A stretch of DNA of 64,000 nucleotides from Epiperipatus broadwayi (taxonomy: Eukaryota; Onychophora; Udeonychophora; Euonychophora; Peripatidae). The stretch lies in NCBI GenBank assembly GCA_028023455.1, contig JAQFVV010000031.1, forward strand, positions 9,352,093-9,416,092, read 5' to 3'. This document shows positions 12,327-23,675 of this stretch, one piece after another. The notes below the pieces were generated by a model that did no database searches, was not told where the DNA came from, and worked only from the letters and a program-made list of their open reading frames with translations. Numbering within the stretch: position 1 is the first letter of the stretch; every line of letters starts with the position of its first letter. A program made the translations under genes and the position numbers.

Positions 12327-13679
12327 ATTGTTTACTGTCATTATAATTTAAAATTTACATGTATTTTAACGTGTAACTTGTTATTTAACATATATAAATA
12401 TATGAACTTCAGCGCTATTCTGAGAAAAGCTAGTAATAGGTGTGTATTTACTAAAGCTTAGCGCTTTCGAGGGCAACGTATGCGCCTATATTTATAAATT
12501 ACAGCGGTACACATCAGTTATGTTTTAAATTCCATATATATATATATATATATAAGTAGTAATTACAAAGATCCATATCTACAACTATATGTAGGTATTA
12601 ATTCCCGATTGGTCATCAAATATGCATCAATCCAGTAAGTGTATTCTAGTTATAATTCAATTTTATTTTTATTCTTAGTACTGTTGTTATACTATTATGA
12701 TTGTTATTAGTATGGTACTTATATCTTATCAATAAATTACCTAAAAAAAGATAAATGCGTCTTTTCATCATAAGCTGACACCGCGAGGTTAATACCTTTT
12801 CTTATATATTCACTTAAGATTAATGATAAACTGGAAGTAAATTTATCATTTTAACAATGCAAAAATAATTCTTTGATCTTAGTATTTTTTTATACATGAT
12901 TCTGACAAAAAACATCAGTTATAACATAAAACAAATATCTAGTTTTAGACGGCAATGTTGACAACTACTTTTAAAAATAATCTCATACAGATTAAAAGCT
13001 ACTGTTTTAAAAAAAATGTAAAAACAATAAGACAGTCATCAAACTACAGCAAAGCACATATATATATAAAAGAAGTCTGCTTTAGATTTAAGTAAAACAG
13101 TAAATATAAGACTAACCAAAGTTCAAAGATCAATTGTAATAAATTGTTAGATGAAGGCTTCATGGGATAAAGCACCAGCCATAAAACTTGAAGTAAATTT
13201 AATTTTAAAAGATAAAATCAAATCTTGGTCTAAATATAAGAAACACTTATTAAAATCCTATTTCAAATTTTAAAAACGATAATTTCCAGCAAATGTAAGA
13301 GCCCAAAACTTACTGCCAGAAGATAATATGGCAAAATAAACCTTTTTAAATAAATATTCCACTGCTGAGAAAAATCATTTATAATAACTTACAAGTTTTG
13401 GTTTAGGAAGGATTTTTTCATTTTCATTTTATCTTTTACACCTATTTATGATCAAATATATTTTGTTTAAAAGATGTGGACTTAAAAAAAAATTGTTTCC
13501 TCCTTGAATCAAAAATGGCTATACTGACGAAGATTGGAGAGTTAGTTAAATCATTACATGAGTAGTCAGTCCTAATAACCAGTTATCTATAAAACGAATA
13601 CTAAGCCTAGTTAAATAATGATTTTAAATTTATTTTAAAAATCAAAATTAATGTGTCCTCAATTATCATACCTCTAAAT
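12327..13679. other. Gene-poor stretch
   Basis: Nothing is supported. The GC-richer spot at 12408-12520 (ttcagcgctattctgag ... agcgctttcgagggcaacg) could be repeat debris, but I could not assign it. Confidence 0.35.
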
Positions 13680-13727
13680 CAGTAGTCTTCAACCCTTGAT
13701 TTACGGACCAGTGCCAGGCACCATCAG
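13680..13727 (+). mobile_element. hAT-like terminal fragment
   Basis: The sequence CAGTAGTCTTCAACCC followed by ggaccagtgccaggc resembles hAT termini (CAGNGGTNNNCAACC then a GC-rich segment). Only ~45 bp are visible before family A sequence begins; no partner terminus was found. Confidence 0.35.
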
Positions 13728-15517
13728 GCCAATTGAACCTGAAAATTTATATAGGCCGCAGGTACTTAAGTAAGATCCAGAATTTAAATAAATACGACTG
13801 TAATGTCCCTTTCATTAGCTCATGGAGCAGCAGAGATAATATATATTTTATTTTAAAGAAAGAAAGATAAAGAAAATAAGAATCAGCCACTGTTAGATTA
13901 ACAATGGACAAAAACATTTATTTTACACATATATAAAATTCAGATTTATTTTAGTATAATGTTTACTTTAAAATTTGATTTAATTTACATCTTAACTTTT
14001 TATTTTAGCAGTTCACACAGATGGATTAATTAATGCTTTATTAGAGTGTGGTGTATGGATAGACTACATAGATTGCACTCGAAAAAGCAAATATGCTACA
14101 TCCTTTATTTAACCCTAGGTCAAAAAGTTTGCAGTCAAACAAATGCCAATCTATCTGATATATTGATGTATTCAATGCAATATGAATACAACAGCACAAT
14201 ACAGTGCTGTCAGGAATGTACATCTGAACAGCATGGTTATTTAGAAGAAATGTCCCTCATCAAGAACACAAATGCTACATCTATCTGGCAAGAAAAACAA
14301 TAAGAAAAAGATAACTTCATAGGAAAAGATTGTGATCCTATTCCATAGGCTAAAGGGGTGATCCAAAGAGCAGAGAATGCCATCTGCCTCCGATGGCCAA
14401 TAAGAAATTGGATTATTTTTGCCTACGTGTGGCATATAATGTGATCATGCACATAGTGGATCTTCATACTACATTTACTAGTAACACCAATACATCCCAA
14501 TTCATTAACCCAACTTAACTGCAAAATAAATAAGCTGTGATTAACCCTCCCTTAAACTATCATAACTTTATGAATCTATACAGCAATCCACACCCAACTT
14601 AAATTTAATATAATTTAAAAGTTTTAACTTAATAAAAAAAATCATAATTAGCACTCAAAAATAAACTAATCAAAAGAATTTAAAAATACATATAATAAAA
14701 GTAATTATTAATAAATGATTTAATTTGGTCAGATAAAAATTTATATTTTTATTTAAATACTGGAAAAGGTTTTATATTTAAAGTTCATGAGTTATATAGA
14801 GTTCTTATGGTTTAAAACAAAAGTCCATACTTTATAGTTGCTTGTGATTTGGATCCTGTTTTATTTCTAATTCCTACAACATCATGGGAAGGCCAGTGTG
14901 GTGTTAGACATTCTGTTGGGATTCATCTGGAGGCCCTTTGCTCTAGCTGGTATAGCTCTTTGCAATATATGAAAACAATACTTCATTTCTTCTTTTGGGA
15001 AAACTTAAGGGATCTTCTCCAACTCTCCAAGAACTGAACTTTATTTCCAATCTTTTCTTTTTTATATCAAAACTCTGGATTAACTGAACAAAACATCATG
15101 ATGATGATGATTCTTTTACTATAGTCCATTTTCTGAGGGATTTTACTGGTTATTCTGTTCTTATTGTTTTTATTCTCTGTCTGTCCTTTAATTATAAATT
15201 TTAAGATGCCCAAGGGGGACTAATTAAAAATAATAATTTCCATTTTTAGCCTTTTACACAATAGAAGTAATTAGATTTTGTATATTCTTAAAAGAAATCT
15301 TATCTTTCAATCTTTAATTTATTTATTTTTTACTTTGATTTACTTTTAAGTACCTTTTTTAAATATTTATTTTTCCATATTTTTTTTCTTTTTTTTTTTT
15401 TTTTAGATAATTCTAATAGTTGCCATCTGTGTGATTTTATATATTTACAGTTTAGATGACTTTTAATTTTCAATTTTTAATTGTTAAAAACAAATTTTTA
15501 TTTGCAAACTTTTATTA
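13728..15517 (-). mobile_element. Family A element, copy A3 (minus strand, truncated)
   Basis: This reverse-oriented copy matches A4 (40828-42738) best. Shared landmarks read in reverse include ccagaatttaaataaatacga, catggagcagcagaga, the cacacagatggatt box, cctttatttaaccctaggtc and catcatgatgatgatgattc. Its outer 5' terminus (TGTAATGGGC) is missing: homology stops near 15517 in ttgcaaacttttatta, where Penelope-like sequence starts. The overlapping short frames at 14041-14435 and 14849-15037 are repeat sequence, not genes. Confidence 0.7.
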
Positions 15518-16662
15518 TATTGCTGATCTTTTGATGAGCAGAAAATGCTGTATCTATATTATAGCATTTTAACATACGTCCAATACTATCTGTAGTTGCT
15601 TTTACATATGAAACACAAATCCTAATAGCTGATTTGTAATCTTTTGTTTCCTATTTTGATAATTTTGGGCTTGAAATAAGGCTTTCTTTATAAATGTATA
15701 ATTATAACTATTTGTTAATAAAACATTATTAATATGATTTATTTCTTCTTTCAGATGTGACTTACCTGAAATGTTAATTGCTTTATTTAAAAGAGTTTTG
15801 GCTACAGAAACTATCTGAGTTGGGTGATGATGAGAATGAAAATATAAATATCTGTGCAGTGTGTGTATTCTTTCTGTAAGTCGAAAAAGATAAACTATTT
15901 GGTGTTCTGGCGAGTAAAACAGCAAGAAAAGGGAGATTTCCACCAGACTCTGTCTCCATTGTAAATTTAATATGAGGATGCAAATTATTTAAATGTAAGA
16001 AAAAATCATCTAATTTATTTTTCCTTGTTGCCATATGACAAAATTGTCATCTATGTATGTGAGCCAAATGAGAGGTTTTAAAAATGATGATTCTAAAGCA
16101 CGAGTTTCTATATTTTCCATAAATAAATCAGCTATTACTCCTGAGGTAGGTGATCCCATCATTGTATACAAAATATGTGTTCAAGAGACAATCTTTAATC
16201 AAAGCAATAATATGGTCTGGTAAATTTCAATGTTGTGAAATTATATTTAAAGCTTCATCAATTGGAACGTTTGTAAACAAAGACACGACATCAAAACTGA
16301 CCAGAATGTCATTAGCATTAATTTTTATATTTTTTAAAACAGAAATAAAATGAAGAGAGTTTTTAATATATGATTTAATAGATGGGATTGTAGGTTTAAT
16401 GAAATCCGATAAATATCTAGCAAAAATATGAGTTGGAGATCCTATTGCGCTTACTATTGGATGAAAAGGGATGTCTGGTTTCTGAATTTTTGGAAGTCCA
16501 TAAAATTTTGGACAGACGCATGATTTTTCACGAGGGATTATTTTATTTTTTATCTCTGTTTCAATACGCGATTTATAATAATGGCTTTTGTTGTTTTTTC
16601 CCCAAATACATAATATGATCTTTTTTTTGATGGTTTATAAGTTTAATCAGCAAGTAAATCTA
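15518..16662 (-). mobile_element. Penelope-like element fragment 1 (RT, inverted)
   Basis: Read on the minus strand this is a decayed reverse transcriptase of the Penelope family. From the 5' side it has a CPKFYGLPK-like stretch, HPIVSAIGSPT, a long block up to VSFDVVSLFTNVPIDEA, then a rearranged palm region, and MATRKNKLDDFFLHLNNLHP with downstream sequence. The catalytic GTPMGSP and YIDD region is disrupted, with stops and frameshifts. It ends before the GIY-YIG domain. It faces fragment 2 head to head at about 16665 and abuts family A copy A3 on the other side. It belongs to the same subfamily as fragments 2 and 3. Confidence 0.8.
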
Positions 16663-17675
16663 AAATTTAAATAACATGCATCCTCATATTAAATTTACAA
16701 TGGAGACAGAGACTGATGGAAAACTCCATTTTATTGATGTTCTAGTCATCAGAACACCAAATAGTTTATCTTTTTCGATTTCCCTAAAGAATACAACACG
16801 GACAGATATTTACATTTACATTCTCATCATCACTCAACTCAGATAGTTTCTGTAGCCAAAACTCTTTTAAATAAAACAATTAACCTTTCAGATAAGTCAC
16901 ATCTGAAAGAAGAAATAAATCATATTAATATTGTTTTATTAGCAAATACTTATAATTATAAATTTATAAAATAAAGCCTTATTTCAAGCCCAAAATGGAC
17001 AAAATAGAAAACAAAAAGATGATAAATCAGCTATTAGGATTTGTGTTCCATATGTAAAAGGAACTACAGACAGTATTGGGTGTATATTAAAACATTATAA
17101 TATAGATACATTTTCTACTCATCAAAAGATCAGCAATATAATAACCAAGCATAAGGATTCAACCCCTCTTGAATGGTGTTTATCAAATATCATGTAAAAA
17201 TTGTAATGCTTCTTACATAGATAGAGTAATTGTTGCATCCGTGTTAGGAGAGATGAGCATGCTAATGCAGTTAAACAACACTCATCAACACTCTCACTCC
17301 ATACTATAGACTCAAGTCATAAAATTGATTTTTCTAGTACCAGGATCATATCCAGATGTAATAATGTCTACCAGTGCAAAATTAGAGAAGCCATTGAAAT
17401 ACTTAAAAAGGCCAGATTGTATCAATAAGTGAGATGATACATGCAAACTTACTCCTATGTGGAAAGATTTGTTTAAAAAACATTCTTAATTTAACATTTT
17501 TGCTATTCGTAGAACTTCAGGTTTTTTTTTTTCAAATCAGTGATTGTAGCGCCTCTACATCCGTCTTTCTACCTTTTATCACCCAGTGGATGACTTGTGT
17601 GATCAAGGCAAAACGTAGGTATATCAATATTTAAATTTTTAACATGGTTTAACTTGCAAAATATGTCTTTTATAT
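16663..17675 (+). mobile_element. Penelope-like element fragment 2 (end of RT plus GIY-YIG relic)
   Basis: The plus-strand copy starts within the RT (HPHIKFTMETE), continues through a RT-EN linker and reaches a recognisable GIY-YIG endonuclease core near 17170-17225 (GVYQISCKNCNASYI). A frameshift follows, then an RDEHANAVKQHSS stretch in another frame and the C-terminal tail (REAIEILKRPDCI). The 3' end carries a hammerhead-like hairpin and finishes near aaaatatgtctttt. Multiple stops make it a pseudogene. Fragment 3 follows in the same orientation, giving the partial-plus-full tandem typical of Penelope insertions. Confidence 0.8.
17583..17621 (+). ncRNA. Hammerhead-like motif at Penelope 3' end (fragment 2)
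   Basis: The sequence GGATGACTTG-TGTGAT-CAAGGCAAAACGTAGG has a short stem II and boxes that look like decayed UGAUGA and CGAAACGUCGG. Hammerhead motifs are known in Penelope terminal repeats. C3 of the core is not preserved, so an active ribozyme is not claimed. Confidence 0.4.
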
Positions 17676-19600
17676 CTGCAACCTGTGAAAATCTTCTAAT
17701 TAACATTATTAATCTCTATGGGGAGGAAATATTTAAAGAGCTTTGAGTATTTGAAAGAACGTAGATTAAGAAATGTATGTTACTTAGTAATTTATCTTTT
17801 CTATTAGTGTGTAAAAATTGCATTGTTACCCACTTGCTGTACAATTATGTTTCACAAGAACAATTATAATATTAGTAAAATTCTAAGAAAAACAAGCAGT
17901 ATTATTTTAAGCTCTTTTATTAAAGAAACTAGAAAAAATCTACACAGAATTGACGAAGTATTGCTGGATTTACATTTATTCCTTAGTAATAAAATAAATA
18001 CTTTACTGATCGTATTGCAAATTTTAGATCGATTAAAGACTCGGAATTTGTAACAGTGAAGCAAAAGAAAAAATTACAAATGGTAATTAGAACACAATCA
18101 CCAAACATTACATATCCAAACCAAAAAACCGTTTATAATTTATCTAAAAAGCCCTTTCTATAAATGAAGTTTCGGTTTTAGAAAAAGGTTTTAATTTTGC
18201 TTTAACACCTTCCCGGATCCCTTTTGACAAAATTGTTTGTAATGTTCAATCAGCTCTTGATAAAATAGATTCTTTATCGGCTGATGTGGCTAAAGAAGAG
18301 ATTTGCAATATTTTAAAAAAAGCTAAGCTTCCTAAAAATAATAAAGAAAGACAAGCATTAAATAATATAAAATTGGACAAATCAATTGTTGTACTTCCAG
18401 CTGATAAAGGTAATGCCACTGTTGTTATGGATTATGACATTTACCATAATAATATTTTAGATATGCTTGATGATAAAACCTATAAACCATCAAAAAAAGA
18501 TCATACTATGTATTTGAAAAAAACAACAAAAGCCATTATTAATAAATCATCTATTGAAACAGAGATAAAAAATAAAATAATCCCTCGTGAAAAATCATGT
18601 CTGTTCAAAATTTTATGGACTTCCAAAAATTTACAAACCAGATCCCCCCCCCTTCATCCAATAGTAAGCACAATAGGATCACCAACTCATATTTTAGCTA
18701 GATATTTGTCGGATTTCATTAAACCTTCAATCACATTTATTAAATCATATATTAATAACTGTTTTCATTTTATTTCTATTTTAAAAAATTTAAAAATTGA
18801 CACTAATGACATTCTGGTCAATTTTGATGTTGTGTCTTTGTTTAAAAGACATTCCAATTGATGAAGCTTTAAATATAATTTCACAACGTTGCAATTTACC
18901 AGACCATATTATTGCTTTGATTAAAGATTGTCTCTTGAACACATATTTTGTATACAATGGACAGCATTAAAGACAAGTTTTTGGTACTCCTATGGGCTCA
19001 CCTATCTCAGAAGTAATAGCTGATTTATTCATGGAAAATATAGAAACTCATGCTTCAGAATCATCATCTTTAAAACTTTGCATTTGGCTCAGATACATAG
19101 ATGACACTTTTGTCATATGGCACTTTTGTCGTATGGCAACAAGAAAAAAATTAATTAGATGATTTTTTCTTACATTTAAATAATATGTATCCTCGTATTC
19201 GAGTCTGATGGAAAACTCCCTTTTTTTGATGTTCTATTCACCAGAACATCAAATAGTTTAGTACCAGGCTCATATCCAGATGTGATAATCTTTACCAGTG
19301 CAAAATTAGAGAAGCTACTGAGATACTTAAAAGGCCAGATTGTATCACTATGCAAGATGATACATGCAAACTTCCTCCTAATTGGAAATATTTTTTTTTA
19401 AAAAAACATTCATTTAACATTTTTGCTATTGGTGGAACTTTAACGTTTTTTTCAAATCAGTGATTGTAGCACCTCTACAACAGTTTTTCTACTTTTTATC
19501 ACCAGTGGATGACATGTGTGATCAAGTCAAAACGTCGGTATATCAATATTTAAATTTTTTAATACGGATGAACCTGCATAATATGTCATATATATATATA
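17676..19600 (+). pseudogene. Penelope-like element fragment 3 (nearly whole RT, EN deleted)
   Basis: This is the most complete Penelope copy. An N-terminal region lies near 17840-18050. The family hallmark VLEKGFNFALTPSRIP is at about 18170-18220. The RT fingers read SIVVLPADKGNATVVMD in an open frame to 18858, followed by PIVSTIGSPT and NFDVVSLF. A one-base shift near 18846 and a TAA at 18968-18970 break the frame. The catalytic palm is kept: GTPMGSP near 18985 and YIDD at 19094-19105. A 16-bp tandem duplication (19105-19136) follows YIDD. The GIY-YIG domain is gone: sequence jumps from the NSL codons to VPGSYPD near 19261, with short TAGT homology at the break. It ends in the terminal hairpin and an (AT)n run. 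In life it would be a telomerase-related RT that primes at DNA ends or nicks. Confidence 0.85.
19502..19541 (+). ncRNA. Hammerhead-like motif at Penelope 3' end (fragment 3)
   Basis: The sequence AGTGGATGACATG-TGTGAT-CAAGTCAAAACGTCGG matches the motif in fragment 2 but keeps CGTCGG. The pairing GACATG / CAAGTC has one mismatch, against GACTTG / CAAGGC in fragment 2. It is consistent with an ancestral UGAUGA-stem II-CGAAACGUCGG hammerhead that lost CpG sites. Decayed. Confidence 0.4.
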
Positions 19601-19689
19601 TATATGAACACCATCTGACTTTACACATAAGAAGATATAGACTGGCATATTTATATATTTAAATAATATTTGCCTTAATACTGTAATAA

Positions 19690-19930
19690 TCAATTTAGTA
19701 CATTCACATAACAGAATCTAGAATCCAGGCAAAGAGACCAAAGCTGACCAGACCAGGAGTGTGACATCCTGAATCCGACCACAATACAACTTGTATGCTA
19801 GTACTCCAAGACTCAAGACCCTATGAATTACCACATTGAAGTTACCCGTAGGATACCATTTTGTTCATGGCTGACATAGGTCAGGGAAAAGCAATAAGAC
19901 TCTAGGTAAAGGTGCTATTCTTAATTAAAT
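19690..19930 (+). repeat. Family B terminal region
   Basis: Begins tttagtacattcacataac and continues with agaatctagaatccaggc, gaatccgac and a gtcagggaaaagcaataagactc box. The same order occurs at 39003-39250, and in part at 30832-30910 and in the inserted element at 1261. The far end of this copy was not located. Confidence 0.55.
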
Positions 19931-21742
19931 CAAAGTATACTTAACTAACGGAGACATTATTAATGCATAGGTTTATAAATGAATATTATCAACAATTGGA
20001 ATCAGATTGAATAATGAAACAGAGAATGAAACTAGATTAATTTAATTGTATATTTATTATAATTGTAGATTATAACTTAAAAATGACAAATAATATATAG
20101 CTAATTCACTAGCAGATTATAATGCATGAAAGCTTTGTAATGATTGAAGAGATAACATATTGATACAAATCATAATTGATGCTTTTATGAGATGAGTGTC
20201 TAACAATCCCTCATGTTGTATATTTAATTACAGAAATATCTAATAATCACTACATTATATTTATAAAAAAAATTATGCCAATTCCTATTTAAACTTATTA
20301 TTATTATATAAGTAATCATACTAAGCCTTGATTAATGACTAATTAAGTATTTGATTATGACAAATATTTATATTTAACAAATAAGTGTATAAACCAGCTC
20401 AAATAACTTTAGATCGAACCTGGCTTTCAATAGTGTTTCAGATCAATGCTGGATATAACATATTAAGGAGGTAGAGTTGGCTGTACAAGATTTAACCAAT
20501 GCACTACAGCACATGTAAATAACAATAAGAAAAGTCACACTGCAAATGGATGAAGAAATCAAGGGTTTCTGCAACAAATGCCAGTACCCTGGGACCGATC
20601 GTCATGCTGCATGAGAGATGAACATTTTGTTCAGAAGTGGTGGGTGACTTACATGCTAACCTGGTCTTAAAACTCAGGCTTCACTACTGCACTACATCTG
20701 AGAGGAAGACGTGCTGGCTTCACAGTGGCTTCATCTGAATACATAAATATAAAGCAGCAAAACAAGAAAATATTTAATTAAATAATGGATCTCATCTACC
20801 GAGTAAAAGAGTATTATAAATTTACTATTATAAAGTACAAGGACAATGGATTTTTAGCTTGATCAATCGAAACCAACTCTTATGTAGCATGAAAATATAT
20901 ATACACTACTGATGGAAATAGTTATCACTTGTTTATTTTATCCTGCTTGATCTATTTGGTTATTTTACAATTAATCAATATTTTAAGGAGAGAAAATATA
21001 ATTATATGGGTTTAAGGAATAATTTAACTGGCAAATATACTTTGAAATATCCTCAGACCTAATTTAATTTTTAGTATTGACATAAATTTAAGCTTGAAAA
21101 ACTTAATTAACAAGTTACATTTCACATTAACTCAATCAATAATTAATAAGAATAATAACAAGTGCAAGGTGAGTCATTATTATTTATAAAATAGGATTTT
21201 GAAACAGCACACAGAAAGATGATGCTATAAAATAATTACGTGAAGATATCTAAATAATATCTGCTTGAAAATATATTGAAATTAAGTGCTTGCTGTTTCG
21301 AAGCATTGCTATATAGTACAATAAAGAATTAAACGAAAATAAGCAAAAGAGAAATATAGACATAACTGCAGTGATATAAATTAAATTAGTAAAATATTAA
21401 GTTTATTTCTTAATAAAAGAAATTATCAAATAATTAGGTCATTTACAGCTTTTAAATATTAATTAAATAGAATTGAGATAATTCTTTTAACATTAGAATG
21501 ATTTACATTTAGTTATTTAATTACATTTTAGTTCATTACATTTATATATAGTTAGCTAACTTGAATTTATAGTTTGAAAGATTAATTAAAAATTATATGT
21601 AATAAACACAGAGCTCTGTGGTTTGAAAGTAATTTTACCAATCACAATTTAGTTAGACTGCAGGTGTTTGAGCTGGAGGTTTGGTGAGCTTTACTCAAGC
21701 ATCTGATGACATTGTCTTCTTTCCCCATTTCTGTTAGGCTTT
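19931..21742. other. AT-rich stretch, no supported gene
   Basis: Mostly low-complexity AT sequence. A GC-richer patch at 20560-20750 has broken frames on both strands and looks like repeat debris. The start of this interval may be internal family B sequence. Confidence 0.35.
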
Positions 21743-21838
21743 GATTCTTCTGGTGACATGCTAGTTGTTATGGCATTAGATGGAAGAACCACCCTTCATT
21801 CTCACAGAGCAACAGCAAAGAGTGCCTTTTTGCAGGTC
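21743..21838 (+). CDS. Candidate internal exon, protein unrecognised
   Basis: A GC-richer segment preceded by a strong polypyrimidine tract and AG (ttccccatttctgttag, the AG at 21739-21740) and followed by CAG/gtcatt. One frame stays open across it, reading FDSSGDMLVVMALDGRTT and continuing about 14 residues to the donor; the frame would also stay open a further ~90 bp if that weak donor is not used. I do not recognise the protein. It lies on the strand opposite the M13 gene, so it would belong to another gene, or could be transposon debris. Confidence 0.3.
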
Positions 21839-22827
21839 ATTTTGAAATTAAAACTGATGTGGATTCTGGTTGCAAATACTGTCATAAAAATGGCTATTCA
21901 CTGTTCTGAGTTAAAATATAGGGTATTTATATGATTTTTTACAGCATTTACATTAGAGGAATTTACATCATGTCAGAACCCATTAACATAAGAATTTACT
22001 TTACTAATACAAAATTACATAATTTTTATTTTAAATCTATTTATAGATTTCTAAGGTGCTATAATGTTTCCTTATGGTACTGAATGGTGCTGTTCCAACA
22101 ATTTTACTGTAAGGACTGTTGTTGTAAACAATTTTAATTAGCAACATTTCAATTAGTTAGATTTTATAAATGATTTTTATTTCACTTTCCGCAGATGCGG
22201 CAGTTAAAGTAAACTCTTGTTTACAACAAAATAAATCTGGTTTAATTACTGAGCCAAACTTTTATTTTTAATTACAAAAAAAATAGGAAAACCTTTTAAC
22301 ATATTTTTAAGTAAGGCTTTTAACATTATTTTTAAAAAACTTTTTTTAACATATTTTAAATAAACCTTTTAACATATTTAGATCATAATACCTCTATATA
22401 CATTATAATATAGGTTGGATTATAAATCCACATATGAATTAACAATAACAAAATTATTAATAAATTGTCTTTAACATTAATTCTATGTAATAAAACAATT
22501 TTTGTATTAAAATATTCCGCAATAGTAATACGCTATAATTTTATTCATTCTATCTCATTATAGCGTTGGTTCATATGTAAATATATAATGCTATTGAGAC
22601 AGCCATGATGATGCATTTTAAAGCTTAATTTTATATATTTAAACATTAAAATGAGGTTTGAACCTAGCACAGATGAGTAAGTTATTAGATTGATGATAAA
22701 ATGGTAAGGGATTGGAAGGTTACCATTTCAATACAATGATAGTGATCGCAACACAGCTTTTATTTATGATACTTGGCTAGATCACAAAGAATGTAAATTA
22801 CTCCCAATAATGGACATGGCCTAAGCT
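21839..22827. other. AT-rich stretch, no supported gene
   Basis: Contains an internally repetitive patch (about 22290-22380) built on ccttttaacatattt-like units and no coding signal. Confidence 0.4.
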
Positions 22828-22879
22828 CTACATAAATAATCTTTATGTAATAAAGATATATATGAGAGATGATGACTTG

Positions 22880-22923
22880 CCCCAACTGATGAGCTCTAGT
22901 TCAGCATGAAATGCATCTTGGGG
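22880..22923 (+). ncRNA. Hammerhead ribozyme-like motif, repeat 1
   Basis: CCCCAA (22880-22885) pairs with TTGGGG (22918-22923) as a perfect 6-bp stem I. The core box CTGATGA is at 22886-22892 and GAA at 22908-22910. The following ATGCAT (22911-22916) is self-complementary and would form stem III only between two molecules; the predicted cleavage follows C22917. Stem II is eroded here (GCT/AGC only). Core bases are all present, so the motif is recognisable but may be weak. Confidence 0.55.
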
Positions 22924-23296
22924 ATTATTTGTCTTTTATTGTATCTTTCTTTATATGAAATTATTTATGAAATAAATAAAAAATGGAGAAATATGGAAGT
23001 TGTCTATTTATAAAAAAGATATTATGCATGGGAGAAGGAGAAACATAAATTGCCATGTGTGTGTGCTGAAAATCAAATATATTAATATTTAACTTGGATT
23101 AAAGTTTATATCTGTGCTAGAGAAAATCTCTAGTTTAATAAATGATTTGTAATAATCTTTACATGTTTATCAAAAAGTTGATAACGTAAAAGGTGGGAGT
23201 TGAGTAAATTGACGCTTGAAAATAAAAATAAGACAATTTGCCCTACATAAATAATCTTCCATGTAATAAAGATATATATGAGAGATGATGATCTGG

Positions 23297-23338
23297 CCCA
23301 ACTGATGAGTGCTGGTTCAGCAAGAAATGCATCTTGGG
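23297..23338 (+). ncRNA. Hammerhead ribozyme-like motif, repeat 2
   Basis: CCCAA (23297-23301) pairs with TTGGG (23334-23338). CTGATGA is at 23302-23308. Stem II TGCTG-GTT-CAGCA has five pairs below a G-A mismatch next to the core. GAA (23324-23326) is followed by the palindrome ATGCAT (23327-23332) and the predicted cleavage nucleotide C23333. This is the better preserved copy. The minimal stem III implies action as a dimer, as reported for newt satellite and retrozyme hammerheads. Confidence 0.6.
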
Positions 23339-23675
23339 GGTTATTTGTCTTTTATTGTATCTTTATTTATTTGAAATTATTTATGAAATAAAAAAAGAAT
23401 AGACAAATATGGAAATGGTCTATCTATAAAACAGATTAGATAATATTACATATTAAAGGTTAACACATTGTAACCATAATAGTTTAATTACAGAAAGTAA
23501 TATAATTTTTTTAATAAAACTATTTCTACAATCTCTTATGTTAAGTATCCAAGGTTTCTTTATTTAACTTTAAGCATTAATCGTTATTAGATTTATAATA
23601 TTAATTCACTTTTATAATGGAATACATTTACAATACAGCCTAATTCTTGACCACTAACATAGTTAAAATACAATT

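Larger units (their letters stand above)
22828..23408 (+). mobile_element. Retrozyme-like unit: two ~165-bp direct repeats each with a hammerhead
   Basis: Two direct repeats (22828-22993 and 23244-23408) begin ctacataaataatctt and share gagagatgatga, the hammerhead core, a ttatttgtcttttattgtatctt block and gtctat. They flank a ~250-bp unique middle. Corresponding bases are exactly 416 bp apart, so cleavage at both sites would release a 416-nt RNA. That layout matches retrozymes, small non-autonomous retroelements that move through circular RNA. A diverged relative of the middle lies at 42890-43065. There is no coding capacity. A GIY-YIG endonuclease relic starts 268 bp downstream; a mechanistic link is speculative. 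Confidence 0.6.

Noticed and set aside
20560-20750. GC-richer segment as a possible exon on either strand
   Set aside because: Stops in all frames within short distances and no convincing splice sites.
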